In this document: in pieces, positions 17,166-25,718 of the stretch
Layout of the letters: each line of letters begins with the position of its first letter
How positions within the stretch are numbered: the first letter of the stretch is position 1
NCBI RefSeq assembly: GCF_035918155.1
Contig: NZ_CP109328.1
Location: 1,116,001-1,180,000 of the forward strand
Length of the DNA stretch: 64,000 nt
From: Streptomyces sp. NBC_01591
Lineage (GTDB): Bacteria > Actinomycetota > Actinomycetes > Streptomycetales > Streptomycetaceae
Direction: 5' to 3'
Notes under the pieces: model-generated
Database searches by the model: none
What the model was told of the DNA's origin: nothing
What the model saw: only the letters and a program-made list of their open reading frames with translations
Made by a program: the position numbers and the translations under genes

Positions 17166-17668
17166 TTGTCATCCAACCGAGTCGTTTGACATCGAACCCA
17201 GTCGTTCCGACTTCTCTAACAGGGGTATGTACGGTCGACGGTGGATCTTGAACGCGCCAGTCGAGCACGCCCCCTTCCTGCGCATGCCCCGTCTTGCCAG
17301 CGCAACGGCCAGCCCTCGTTGGTGCGCTGGGCAACGACTGCCCGTTCGCCGAGCTCTACGAGCGCCGGGTCACGTCTGCCTTCGCAGGCATCGGCCACAA
17401 CTGGGTCGCGGCGGTGCCGGATGTCGGCGACGCCAATGGGGTCCACTTTCCACGGGTCGGCGAGGAAGCGTACGCGGCTGGTCTGATCCGCCGCCGCACC
17501 ATCCGCTCCGCCGTGTGCGAGCTGATGGACGCGCTTCCCTTTGTCGACTTCGCCGCAGCCGGCCCTGGACGCAGGGCAAAGGGCAGCTCGGAGGGGGTAC
17601 GGCCGTGCCTCACCCGGCCGGTGACGCCGTCGCGACACCGCACGACGAGCCCGGGCGAGGGAGGGGAG
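17166..17668. other. No supported gene
   Basis: About 500 bp. A plus frame around 17294-17600 (GALGNDCPFAELYERRV...) and an opposing minus frame both stay open. I recognise neither, and no ribosome-binding site favours either. Confidence 0.4.
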
Positions 17669-19039
17669 CTACGCGGTGACTGCGTCCGTGGCCGTGGTGT
17701 CGTCGTCGAAGGTCATCTCCGGTGCGGGCCGGCGGAAGCCCTTGGTCAGGACGGCCAGGTAGACGACGCCGATCGCCAGCCAGACGCCGCCGATCTGGAG
17801 TGCGACGTCACCGAGCTTCGTGAGCAGGTAGAGGGAAACGCCGGCGCCGATGGCCGGCATCACCAGGAACGAGAAGAGGTTGGGGGTGCGGCCGTGTCTG
17901 CGCTCGCGGACCAGGTGGGCGATCACACAGACGTTCACCAGGGCGAAGCCGAGGAAGGCGCCGAAGTTGATGAACGAGGTGGCTGTGGTCAGGTCGAGTT
18001 TCATGGCGATGACACCGGCGGCCGCGGTCAGCAGCAGGTTCAAGACGGGCGTGCCGGTCTTCTTCGACAGGTTGCCGAAGACGGCCTTGGGCAGTGCGCC
18101 GTCGCGTCCCATGACGTACATGAGGCGGGCGGCGGAGGCTTGCAGGGCGATACAGGAGGCGATGGATCCGGCGATGGTGACGAAGTTGATGATCTCGGCG
18201 TACGTTTTGCCGCCGACCTGCACCTTCAGGTGGTAGGCGGCCGCGTCGACGTCGGCGAACTTCGCGCCGGGGTGGACCAGTTGCATCACGAAGGACAGCA
18301 CGATGAAGATCGCTCCGGCGGCGATGACGCAGCCGATGATGCCGCGGCCGATCGTCCTCGCCCCGCCCCTGGCCTCCTCACCGAGCGTGGAGACGGCGTC
18401 GAAGCCGAGGAAGGAGTACGCGGCGATGGCTGCGGCCGCCGTGACCGCGCCGATCGACGTGCCGGAGTTCCACACGGCGTCCGTGGCAGGGGCGGACGAG
18501 CCGTGCTTGCCGAGGAAGACGACACACAGGGTGGCGAAGAGGACCAGCGACCCCAGAGCGATGAACATCAGGACCTTGTTGACGCGGTCCGCGAGCTTCA
18601 TGCCGAAGACGTTGATGGCGGTGGTGATGCCTACCGAGACGATCAGCCAGACCCACTTGGGTATGTCAGGGAACTGGGCGTTGAAGTAGATCGCCGTGAT
18701 CAGCCAGCCGACCATCGGGATGAAGAAGTAGTCGAGCAGCATCGCCCAGCCGGACAGGAAACCGATGCGGCTGTCGAGCATCTTGCGGGCGTAGGTGTAG
18801 ACCGATCCCGCGCCGGGCACGGCGCGCGCCATCTTCGCGTAACTCAGCCCGGTGAGCAGCATCGCGAGGGTGGCGATGGCGAACGCGGTCGGGGCCGCGC
18901 CGCCGCTGGTGGCGGCGACCACGCCGAAGATCGTGACGACGATGCCGGGGGAGATGTAGGCCAGGCCGAACAGGACGACGGAGAGGAGGCTCAGGTCGCC
19001 CTTCAGTCTCATGGTGTTTCCTGTGGTCTCGCTGTTCAT
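17669..19039 (-). CDS. APC-superfamily amino acid/amine permease
   Basis: 456 aa, about 12 hydrophobic segments. N-terminal SVVLFGLAYISPGIVVTIFGVV is TM1 with the unwound Gly-rich substrate site of APC transporters; SYAKMARAVPGAGSVYTYAR between TM2 and TM3 is the family signature. Also FLGFDAVSTLGEEARG in TM6. Inner-membrane secondary transporter for amino acids or amines. Start ATG 19039 overlaps the nitrilase stop (ATGA), so the two are co-translated: import of a nitrogen compound coupled to its hydrolysis (inference). Confidence 0.9.
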   Translation of the reverse strand: MNSETTGNTMRLKGDLSLLSVVLFGLAYISPGIVVTIFGVVAATSGGAAPTAFAIATLAMLLTGLSYAKMARAVPGAGSVYTYARKMLDSRIGFLSGWAMLLDYFFIPMVGWLITAIYFNAQFPDIPKWVWLIVSVGITTAINVFGMKLADRVNKVLMFIALGSLVLFATLCVVFLGKHGSSAPATDAVWNSGTSIGAVTAAAAIAAYSFLGFDAVSTLGEEARGGARTIGRGIIGCVIAAGAIFIVLSFVMQLVHPGAKFADVDAAAYHLKVQVGGKTYAEIINFVTIAGSIASCIALQASAARLMYVMGRDGALPKAVFGNLSKKTGTPVLNLLLTAAAGVIAMKLDLTTATSFINFGAFLGFALVNVCVIAHLVRERRHGRTPNLFSFLVMPAIGAGVSLYLLTKLGDVALQIGGVWLAIGVVYLAVLTKGFRRPAPEMTFDDDTTATDAVTA

Positions 19040-19914
19040 CGTGGCGGCTCCTCGGTGGTGTGGGCGGGGTTCCAGGTGGCGGGGTCGATGCGGCCCCCGT
19101 ACAGCGGGAGTTCGAGGGCTGGGTCGCCGGGGCGGAACTGGTCCCAGATCCGGTTGAGACCGGCGGTGCCGTAGCGGCGGACGTTGCTGACCTCGTCGAG
19201 GTCGATCACGTCGGTGAGGGTGGAGTCTCCGGCATCGACGGTTTCGGCGCGCACCGTGCCCTGTGGATCGATGACGAGGCTGCGGCCGATCCCGGATGGG
19301 GCGGCGGAGTTGACGCTGGCAACGAAGACCTGATTGGTGATGGCGTTGGCGCGGCTGAGGACGACTTCCTGCGCGCGGTCGCTCGTCGACGTGCGGACCA
19401 CGTTGACGATCAGCTCGGCGCCCATCCAGGCCAGATGGCGGGAGATCTCCGGGAACCAGGTGTCGTAGCAGATGGACAGTCCGATGCGGCCGACCCCGGC
19501 GAGGTCGACGACCTCGAACCGGTTGCCGGGTGTGGTCGTCTCGTACGGGCGCCACGGGCAGATCTTGCGGTACGCGGCGAGGCGCTCACCTCGTGGTGAA
19601 TAGACCGGTGTCGTGTTGTGGACGCGGTCGCCGGTGCCTCGCTCGTAGACGCTGCCGGGTACCAGCCAGATGCCCAGATCCCCCGCGAGCTCGGCGAAGG
19701 CCGCATCGCGTTTGCCGTCGAGCGGCTCGGCGGCCTTCTCCGGGGCGGCCGGGACGCCGGGGGCGCTCTCGCCTAGGTGCAGTTCGGGGTAGACGACGAG
19801 GGCGCCGGGTGCGCGCAGTTTCACGCGCCGCTCCACGTCGGCGGCAAAGCCTGCGAGGTCGTCGGCCGGGCGGCCGGGCGCCTGGGCGAGGATCAGGGGC
19901 AGGGGGCGGGCCAT
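19036..19914 (-). CDS. Carbon-nitrogen hydrolase (nitrilase superfamily)
   Basis: 292 aa. Catalytic triad visible: Glu in VVYPELHLGE, Lys in AAYRKICPWRPYE and Cys in IGLSICYDTWFPEISRH. The start MARPLPLILAQAPG at 19914 fits the family's first beta strand; an open extension further upstream lacks family sequence. Acts on an amide or nitrile, releasing ammonia. Coupled to the APC permease and divergent from the LysR regulator, which probably senses the substrate. Confidence 0.9.
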   Translation of the reverse strand: MARPLPLILAQAPGRPADDLAGFAADVERRVKLRAPGALVVYPELHLGESAPGVPAAPEKAAEPLDGKRDAAFAELAGDLGIWLVPGSVYERGTGDRVHNTTPVYSPRGERLAAYRKICPWRPYETTTPGNRFEVVDLAGVGRIGLSICYDTWFPEISRHLAWMGAELIVNVVRTSTSDRAQEVVLSRANAITNQVFVASVNSAAPSGIGRSLVIDPQGTVRAETVDAGDSTLTDVIDLDEVSNVRRYGTAGLNRIWDQFRPGDPALELPLYGGRIDPATWNPAHTTEEPPR

Positions 19915-20126
19915 GCGGGAACACCAGCCAATCGAAGGGAGGGTTCTACGAGGAGAAACCGACGGAGATTCGGGCGCCGCCGGCCAGAGATTCTGGAGGG
20001 CGGGGCCGAGGGTGGGACAAGAATGCAGCCAGTCAGCCATAGCTTCAAATACTTGTGAGGGTTGACTATCATGCCTTCGAGGCATGAGGGTGTCATGCCT
20101 CCTCCGTCTCCCGAGGGGCCACCGCC
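19915..20126. promoter_or_regulatory. Divergent promoter region, nitrilase operon / LysR
   Basis: About 210 bp between divergent genes. Contains CATGCCTCGAAGGCATG-like dyad sequence around 20070-20100 (ATCATGCCTTCGAGGCATGA), a perfect short inverted repeat that could be the LysR-binding site. Confidence 0.45.
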
Positions 20127-21023
20127 ATGGAACTCCGAGTGCTGCGCTACTTCCTGTCCATCGTGGAGACCGGTTCCGTCACCAAGGCTGCCGAGGTGGT
20201 CCGCGTCGCCCAGCCCTCGCTGTCGCGTCAACTGCGCGGCCTGGAAGGGTCCTTGGGGATGACGCTCTTCGACCGCGGCGGCAAGCAGATGGTCCTGACG
20301 GCGGCCGGCCGGCGCTTCCTTCCCCTGGCCCGCGACCTGGTCGCCCGTGCGGATGCCGCCGAGGCCGCAGTCGGTGCGCTGGCTGCCGGTCGTGCCATGC
20401 GGATCACCGTGGCGGCGCCGCCCACCACCATCACCGACGTGATCGCGCCGTTCCTGGCCACCTGGGGGCCGGAGGATCCGCTCGTCACCGTGCAGGCGGA
20501 GAGTCCGGCACGTGCGTACCAGGCCCTTGCGTGGGGCGCCGATGTAGCCATCTCCTCGGCACCTCCGAGGCGCCGTTTCGCCGGGCTCCCGGTGGCCCGC
20601 CTGCCGCTGTGGGCCTACGTCCGTGCCGACCATGCCTGGGCGGACCGGGGCCGCGTCACCATCAGGGAACTTGCCGCGGAGCCCCTCATCGTCCTCACCC
20701 CGGCGCACGGCACCCGCCGCATCCTGGACCATGCCGTGCAGGATGCGGACGCCTCGTACGACATCGTGCTCGAATGCGACACCCCGCACGTCGCACAGGC
20801 CATGGCGGCTTCGGGCCATGGTGTCGCGGTGGTCTCCGACGATCCCCGCTTCGACCTGCACCCGCTGCTGATCCTCGACAGCACGGGCGAACCGCTGCAG
20901 ATCCACCTGCACGCGGCGTGGGACGCCGGCCACTACGCGCTGCACAGCATCGAGGCATTCGCGGCCGGGCTGTCATGTTTTTGTGTCGAGCGGTACGGGC
21001 CACAGGTCGCCGCCCGCCTGTGA
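20127..21023 (+). CDS. LysR-family transcriptional regulator
   Basis: 298 aa. The N-terminal winged HTH MELRVLRYFLSIVETGSVTKAAEVVRVAQPSLSRQLRGLE is the textbook LysR start, followed by a linker helix and a two-lobe effector domain. Divergent from the nitrilase/permease operon, with an inverted repeat in between. LysR regulators usually activate the divergent operon with its substrate as co-inducer; that is the likely role here. Confidence 0.92.
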   Translation: MELRVLRYFLSIVETGSVTKAAEVVRVAQPSLSRQLRGLEGSLGMTLFDRGGKQMVLTAAGRRFLPLARDLVARADAAEAAVGALAAGRAMRITVAAPPTTITDVIAPFLATWGPEDPLVTVQAESPARAYQALAWGADVAISSAPPRRRFAGLPVARLPLWAYVRADHAWADRGRVTIRELAAEPLIVLTPAHGTRRILDHAVQDADASYDIVLECDTPHVAQAMAASGHGVAVVSDDPRFDLHPLLILDSTGEPLQIHLHAAWDAGHYALHSIEAFAAGLSCFCVERYGPQVAARL

Positions 21024-21230
21024 ACTGCAGCGACGACTCCAGACCACGGCCCTCACCACAACGCGAGGCGTGACCGCACGCCGACCCGACGGCCGACAGG
21101 CCAAGGAGAGCTGGAGGTATGCCTGGCGAGCAGCCTGACCAGACCGGGCAGGCATTGGACGGCGGCACCGGTGCGCCCCACCATGCAGCGATATTCCGCA
21201 TCAGTTGCCAGCCCGAGAGGACCTCGGACC

Positions 21231-23060
21231 ATGCCAAGACCGTTCCATGCCCGGCGGCTACGCCGTGCCGCCGCCACTGCCGCCGTGCTCGCGGGGCTGT
21301 TCGCCGTCCCGCTGCCGACGATGGCGGCGCCCGCAACCGCACCCGTACCGGGTGATCCGCTCACCGGAAGCGGTGCGGTGAACCGGACCGAACTCACCGC
21401 CGGCCAACTCACCGGGGGCAGCGCCGAGGACACCGTGCCCGACAGCGCTTTCGCCCTGCCGGCGCAAGCGGCGCCACCCACCCACAGCTTCGAAGGCACC
21501 CTCACCCTCGACGGGCTCTCCACCGCCGGCGGTTTCCGCGCACTGAAGGACCCGAACGGATACGGAGACACGGCGGCAACCCGACACCTGCCGCCGATCG
21601 ACGTCGCCCTCGTGCAGAACGGCAGCCACCTCGTCCCGGCGAAGCGCGGGCTGCAGTACACGGGGAACCCGGCGTGGAACCTGGCGGTGGGACCCGGCCG
21701 CGCGTGGAACGAGGACGGCGACGGCGAACGCACCCGTGCCTCCCTGCCGTTCGCGCTCGTCGAGCGCAACGCCAACTGCGTGCACAACGGCGCCCTGACG
21801 TTCCTCTTCGACGCCACATCGATCTCCGAGGTCCGCTACCAGATCACCACGGAGACCTGCGAGTACTTCCAGTTCGACATGTGGGGCCAGGTAACGGCCG
21901 ACTACCGGCCCGGACCCGTCGACGGCGCCGAGAACCGGCGCGACGCGTACGCCGCCGAGGTCGGGGACCGGCTTCCGGCCAAGCCCATCTCGGCGCTGGC
22001 CACCGACTACCCGGACAGTGGGGTGGACGTGACGAAGTTCGGCTCCGGCATCACGCCGTCCGCGCTGAGCACCTTCGGCTTCTACTTCGGCGGAGTCCAC
22101 TACGTGGGCAACTGTCGCACGCGGCAAGGGGAGTACCCGTTCTGCGGCCAGATGCTGCTGCCCTCGTACTCGACCGCGAAGTCGGCGTTCGCGGGAACAG
22201 CCATGCTGCGTCTGGCGCAGCGCTACAGCCCGGCCGTGGCCCAGGAGAAACTCTCCAACCGCATCCCCGAGACCGCCGGCAACACTGCCTGGAGCGGCGT
22301 CACACTCGACCACACCCTCGACATGGCCACCGGGAACTACACCTCGCCCGGCTACGAGACCGACGAATCGCGCCGCACCATGGCGGACTTCTTCGCAGCC
22401 GAGCCCTACGCCGACAAGATGCGACTCGCCCTGTCCTTCCCACGTAAGGCCAGCCCCGGCAGCAAGTGGGTCTACCACACCTCGGACACCTTCCTCGCCA
22501 CCCGCGCAATGAACAACTACCTGCGGGACAAGGCCGGTTCGGACGCCGACATCTTCGACATGCTCCGCGACGACGTGCTCGAACCCATCGGCGTCGGGCC
22601 CGACTCCCTCGTCTCCTCCCGCACCGACAACAGCCCCGGCGGGGTGCCCTTCGGCGGCTACGGCATGTTCTGGACGCAGGACTCCATCGCCCGGTTCGCG
22701 AAGTTTCTCAACAACGACCACGGCGCCGTCAACGGCACGCAGATACTCGACCCGACACTGCTCGCGGCCACCATGCAACGCACACCGGAGGCCCCGGGCA
22801 TGACCACCACCGGCACCAAGCCCATGAAGTACCAGAACGGCTTCTGGGGCCAGGAGTTCACCTCCGCCGACAACCCCGCCTACACCAGCCCCTTCTACGT
22901 ACCCTTCATGTCGGGATACGGCGGCATCACCGTCGCGATGATGCCGAACGGCGCCACCTACTACTACTTCAGCGACAACAACGAGTTCAGTTGGAACGCC
23001 GCCGTCGTCGAAGCCGACAAGCTGGCGCCCATGCCCGGAGCGGCAGTTACTGCGAGGTAG
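21231..23060 (+). CDS. Secreted serine hydrolase, beta-lactamase fold
   Basis: About 609 aa. Signal peptide at the start (RRAAATAAVLAGLFAVPLPTMAAPA). The catalytic SxxK is in LLPSYSTAKSAFAG; YHTSDT about 100 residues on fits the YxN/YxS position of class C beta-lactamase-like esterases. The N-terminal ~250 residues (THSFEGTLTLDGL..., repeated aromatic/Cys stretches such as NCVHNGALTFLF) form an extra domain I do not recognise. ATG 21231 follows GAGAGGA. Two strong hairpins follow the stop. Substrate (peptide or ester) unknown. Confidence 0.82.
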   Translation: MPRPFHARRLRRAAATAAVLAGLFAVPLPTMAAPATAPVPGDPLTGSGAVNRTELTAGQLTGGSAEDTVPDSAFALPAQAAPPTHSFEGTLTLDGLSTAGGFRALKDPNGYGDTAATRHLPPIDVALVQNGSHLVPAKRGLQYTGNPAWNLAVGPGRAWNEDGDGERTRASLPFALVERNANCVHNGALTFLFDATSISEVRYQITTETCEYFQFDMWGQVTADYRPGPVDGAENRRDAYAAEVGDRLPAKPISALATDYPDSGVDVTKFGSGITPSALSTFGFYFGGVHYVGNCRTRQGEYPFCGQMLLPSYSTAKSAFAGTAMLRLAQRYSPAVAQEKLSNRIPETAGNTAWSGVTLDHTLDMATGNYTSPGYETDESRRTMADFFAAEPYADKMRLALSFPRKASPGSKWVYHTSDTFLATRAMNNYLRDKAGSDADIFDMLRDDVLEPIGVGPDSLVSSRTDNSPGGVPFGGYGMFWTQDSIARFAKFLNNDHGAVNGTQILDPTLLAATMQRTPEAPGMTTTGTKPMKYQNGFWGQEFTSADNPAYTSPFYVPFMSGYGGITVAMMPNGATYYYFSDNNEFSWNAAVVEADKLAPMPGAAVTAR

Positions 23061-23214
23061 ACCCCATCGAACGCACCCTTGTCGGCCTGGGATGCGCTTC
23101 GCCTGACGATGACCGTTGCCGGGGTGTCCCACCCGAACCCTTCCAGGCTCGATAGGAGACTCCGGCCAGCCGACAGGCGCTGAGGGGTGGACAGTTCAGC
23201 CTCCTTCGTGTGGT

Positions 23215-23259
23215 CACGCTCCTGCCCGTCGGGTGCTACAACCGACGGGCAGGAGCGTG
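23215..23259 (+). terminator. Strong hairpin after the serine hydrolase
   Basis: CACGCTCCTGCCCGTCGG, 9-nt loop, CCGACGGGCAGGAGCGTG: 18-bp perfect stem, 154 bp after the stop. No U-run, as is usual in actinobacteria. Confidence 0.55.
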
Positions 23260-23310
23260 CCTGGGTGCGTCACCGGGGCGGGATCGCGATCAAGCAATGA
23301 CGCACCCAGG
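23260..23310. repeat. Second adjacent inverted repeat
   Basis: CCTGGGTGCGTCA and TGACGCACCCAGG, 13-bp perfect arms with 25 nt between, directly abutting the previous hairpin. Role unknown; may be a backup terminator. Confidence 0.45.
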
Positions 23311-23697
23311 CTCAACTGATAGCTCCCACGCAAGGGGCCCATCAGAATCTGCGACCGCTGCTGGCGAAGACCTATTCAGCCGCGCCATCCGGTCGACCCA
23401 TGAGGCGGAAGCCTCGCCTGCTAGCGGAGCCGTGACCAGCGCTAATTGCCGTGCAAGCATCCTCATATACGGCCTTCACTCTCAACCGCTGTCGGGCATC
23501 TCCTGAGTGAATGGCCAGCCTCCCCCTTGACATCCAACTCAGTCGCCCCAGGTCAGCCCACTCCACCCGACTAACTTCGATGGGTGCAGATCTTGTGAGG
23601 GTGCTTCGTTGGGGTGATTCGCAGAGGTTCGGGATGTGCCGGTGTGGGGCGGTCTCTAACGTCGGCGAGGTGAGCCGGCCGTGGGTGCGGGCACCGG

Positions 23698-24198
23698 GTG
23701 AGGCGGGGTGGTGTGGTGCCGTCGTTGATGGCCGCGTTGGATGCCAGAGAGAGTGAATGCCGGGCCAGGGTCGCGGAGTTGCGCAAGCAGATCGCAGAGC
23801 TTTCCGAAGCGGTGTCCCAGGCGGAAGCTGAACTGTCCCGGTTGCAGATCACGCGGGAGACGGTGAAGCAGGTGCTGGCCGACGGTCCGGTGGCCACACG
23901 TGATGTCTCCGTGCCGGCGGCGTCCGGGCCGGTCGATGTTGCCGCGGCGCTGCTGGCCGCCGAGGCCGCGGGCGATGTGACGGTGATGTCGCCGGACTAC
24001 CAGCGGATCACCGCGCTGTTCGCGACGTCGGGGTCGGCGTGGCGGTGCAAGGACGTGTGCGTGGAGCTGGGGCTTCAGACCGAGGCCCGTCACGTGGAGG
24101 GCATGCGCTCGAAGCTGAAGCGCCTGGTGGAGCGGGGGATCCTGGCCGAGACTGCGCCGGGGCTGTTCAGGGTGGACGGACGGGAGTTGGGCTGGTGA
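23698..24198 (+). CDS. ISKra4 accessory protein, coiled coil plus winged helix
   Basis: 166 aa. Residues about 12-55 form a heptad-like coiled coil (AALDARESECRARVAELRKQIAELSEAVSQAE in pieces). The C-terminal part (SAWRCKDVCVELGL, EGMRSKLKRLVERGILAETAPGLFRV) looks like a winged-helix DNA-binding domain. The stop overlaps the transposase GTG (GTGA), so the two are translationally coupled and lie inside the IS ends. Probably a DNA-binding helper or regulator of transposition (inference). An internal start near 23719 is possible. Confidence 0.7.
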   Translation: MRRGGVVPSLMAALDARESECRARVAELRKQIAELSEAVSQAEAELSRLQITRETVKQVLADGPVATRDVSVPAASGPVDVAAALLAAEAAGDVTVMSPDYQRITALFATSGSAWRCKDVCVELGLQTEARHVEGMRSKLKRLVERGILAETAPGLFRVDGRELGW

Positions 24199-25718
24199 GC
24201 GCCGCCCTGGAGACCGGCGGTCCGGCGGTGGCCGAGACCGCGTTCGCCGCCGCCCGCGGCCTGTTCGAGCAGGTCGCCAAGGATCTGACGTCGCCGGACG
24301 CCGCCGCGTTGACGCATTCAGGGCTGGAAGACCTGCTCGCGGCGCGCATGCGCGAGGTGACCCGGCAGCTGTTCCAGGACCATCTGGATCTGCGCGCGGT
24401 GCGCGAGCGGCGGGCCGGGCAGGTGGTCGATGAGACCGGGGTTGAACGCACCCGGATCGAGCGGGGCCGACGCCGGATCCTGGCCACGGTGTTCGGGAAG
24501 GTCACCGCGACCCGGATCGCCTACCGGGCCACCGGCTCGGCGGATCTGCACCTGGCCGACGCCGCGCTGAACATGCCGGCCGGGATGCACAGCCATGGGC
24601 TGGCCAGGCTCGCCGCCACCGAGTCCGCCCGCGGCTCCTTCGCCGAGGCGGTCGACCGCGTCAACGCGCTGACCGGCGCCGGGGTCGGCCACAGGCAGGT
24701 CCAGGAGCTCGCCGTGGCCGCCGCGGCCGGCATCGACGCTTTCTACCAGGCCCTGGTGCCCGAGCCGTGCACCGACGCCACGCTGCTGGTGCTGTCCACC
24801 GACGGCAAGGGCGTGGTGATAAGGCCCGAGGCGCTGCGCGAGGCCACGGCGAAGGCCGCTGCGACCAAGAGCGGCAACAAGATGGCGACCAGGCTCGCGC
24901 CCGGGGAGAAGCACGGCCGCAAACGGATGGCCACCCTGGGCACCGTCTACGACACCGAGCCCGCCGTCCGCGGCGTCGACGACATCATCGCCGACCCCGC
25001 CGACCCCGCGAAGGAGTGTCGCCCGGGACCGAGAGCCAGGTCCAAGTGGCTGTGCGGCTCGGTGAACGACACCGCCGAACAAGTCATCGCCGCGGTATTC
25101 GACCAGGCCGAAGCCCGCGACCCCGCCCACCGCCGGACCTGGGTCGTGCTGGTCGACGGCGCCCGGCACCAGCTCGACCTCATCCGAGCCGAGGCAGCAC
25201 GCCGGAACGTCACCGTGCACATCGTCATCGACATCATCCACGTGCTCGAATACCTGTGGGGCGCCGCGCACTGCCTGCACCCGGCCGGCGACCGCGCGGC
25301 CGAGGCCTGGGTCGCCGGACAGGCCCGTACCATCCTGGCCGGAGGCTCCGAGCAGGCCGCGGCCTCGATCAGCGCCGCCGCCGACGCCGTCGGGCTCAGG
25401 CCTGGCTCACGCAAGGGTATCGACGACGCCGTCGGTTACCTGAAGAACAAGGCCGCCTACCTGCGTTACGACACCGCGCTGACCGAAGGCTTCCCGATCG
25501 CCACCGGGATCATCGAGGGGGCGTGCCGCCACCTGGTCAAAGACCGCCTCGACATCACCGGAGCCCGCTGGGGCCTCTCCGGCGCCGAAGCCGTCCTGAA
25601 ACTCCGTGCCCTGCGCAGCAACGGCGACTTCGACACCTACTGGGCCTGGCACGAGACACAGGAGTTCACGCGCAACCACCAGGCCCGATACCGCGACACG
25701 CTCATACCAGCGGCTTGA
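24195..25718 (+). CDS. ISKra4-family transposase
   Basis: 507 aa, apparently full length. Family blocks: RERRAGQVVDETGVERTRIERGRRR near the N-terminus, LVLSTDGKGVVIRPEALRE (first catalytic Asp), WVVLVDGARHQLDLI (second Asp), VIDIIHVLEYLWGAAHCLH and FPIATGIIEGACRHLVKDRL (catalytic Glu region). Starts GTG 24195, coupled to the accessory gene. Confidence 0.9.
   Translation: MSAALETGGPAVAETAFAAARGLFEQVAKDLTSPDAAALTHSGLEDLLAARMREVTRQLFQDHLDLRAVRERRAGQVVDETGVERTRIERGRRRILATVFGKVTATRIAYRATGSADLHLADAALNMPAGMHSHGLARLAATESARGSFAEAVDRVNALTGAGVGHRQVQELAVAAAAGIDAFYQALVPEPCTDATLLVLSTDGKGVVIRPEALREATAKAAATKSGNKMATRLAPGEKHGRKRMATLGTVYDTEPAVRGVDDIIADPADPAKECRPGPRARSKWLCGSVNDTAEQVIAAVFDQAEARDPAHRRTWVVLVDGARHQLDLIRAEAARRNVTVHIVIDIIHVLEYLWGAAHCLHPAGDRAAEAWVAGQARTILAGGSEQAAASISAAADAVGLRPGSRKGIDDAVGYLKNKAAYLRYDTALTEGFPIATGIIEGACRHLVKDRLDITGARWGLSGAEAVLKLRALRSNGDFDTYWAWHETQEFTRNHQARYRDTLIPAA

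Noticed and set aside
17294-19174. 626-codon plus-strand frame, rich in Asp, Gly and Arg
   Set aside because: It is the antisense of the APC permease gene; the composition is an effect of GC-rich third positions.
21258-23132. 624-codon minus-strand frame
   Set aside because: Antisense of the secreted hydrolase, with no motif and no ribosome-binding site.
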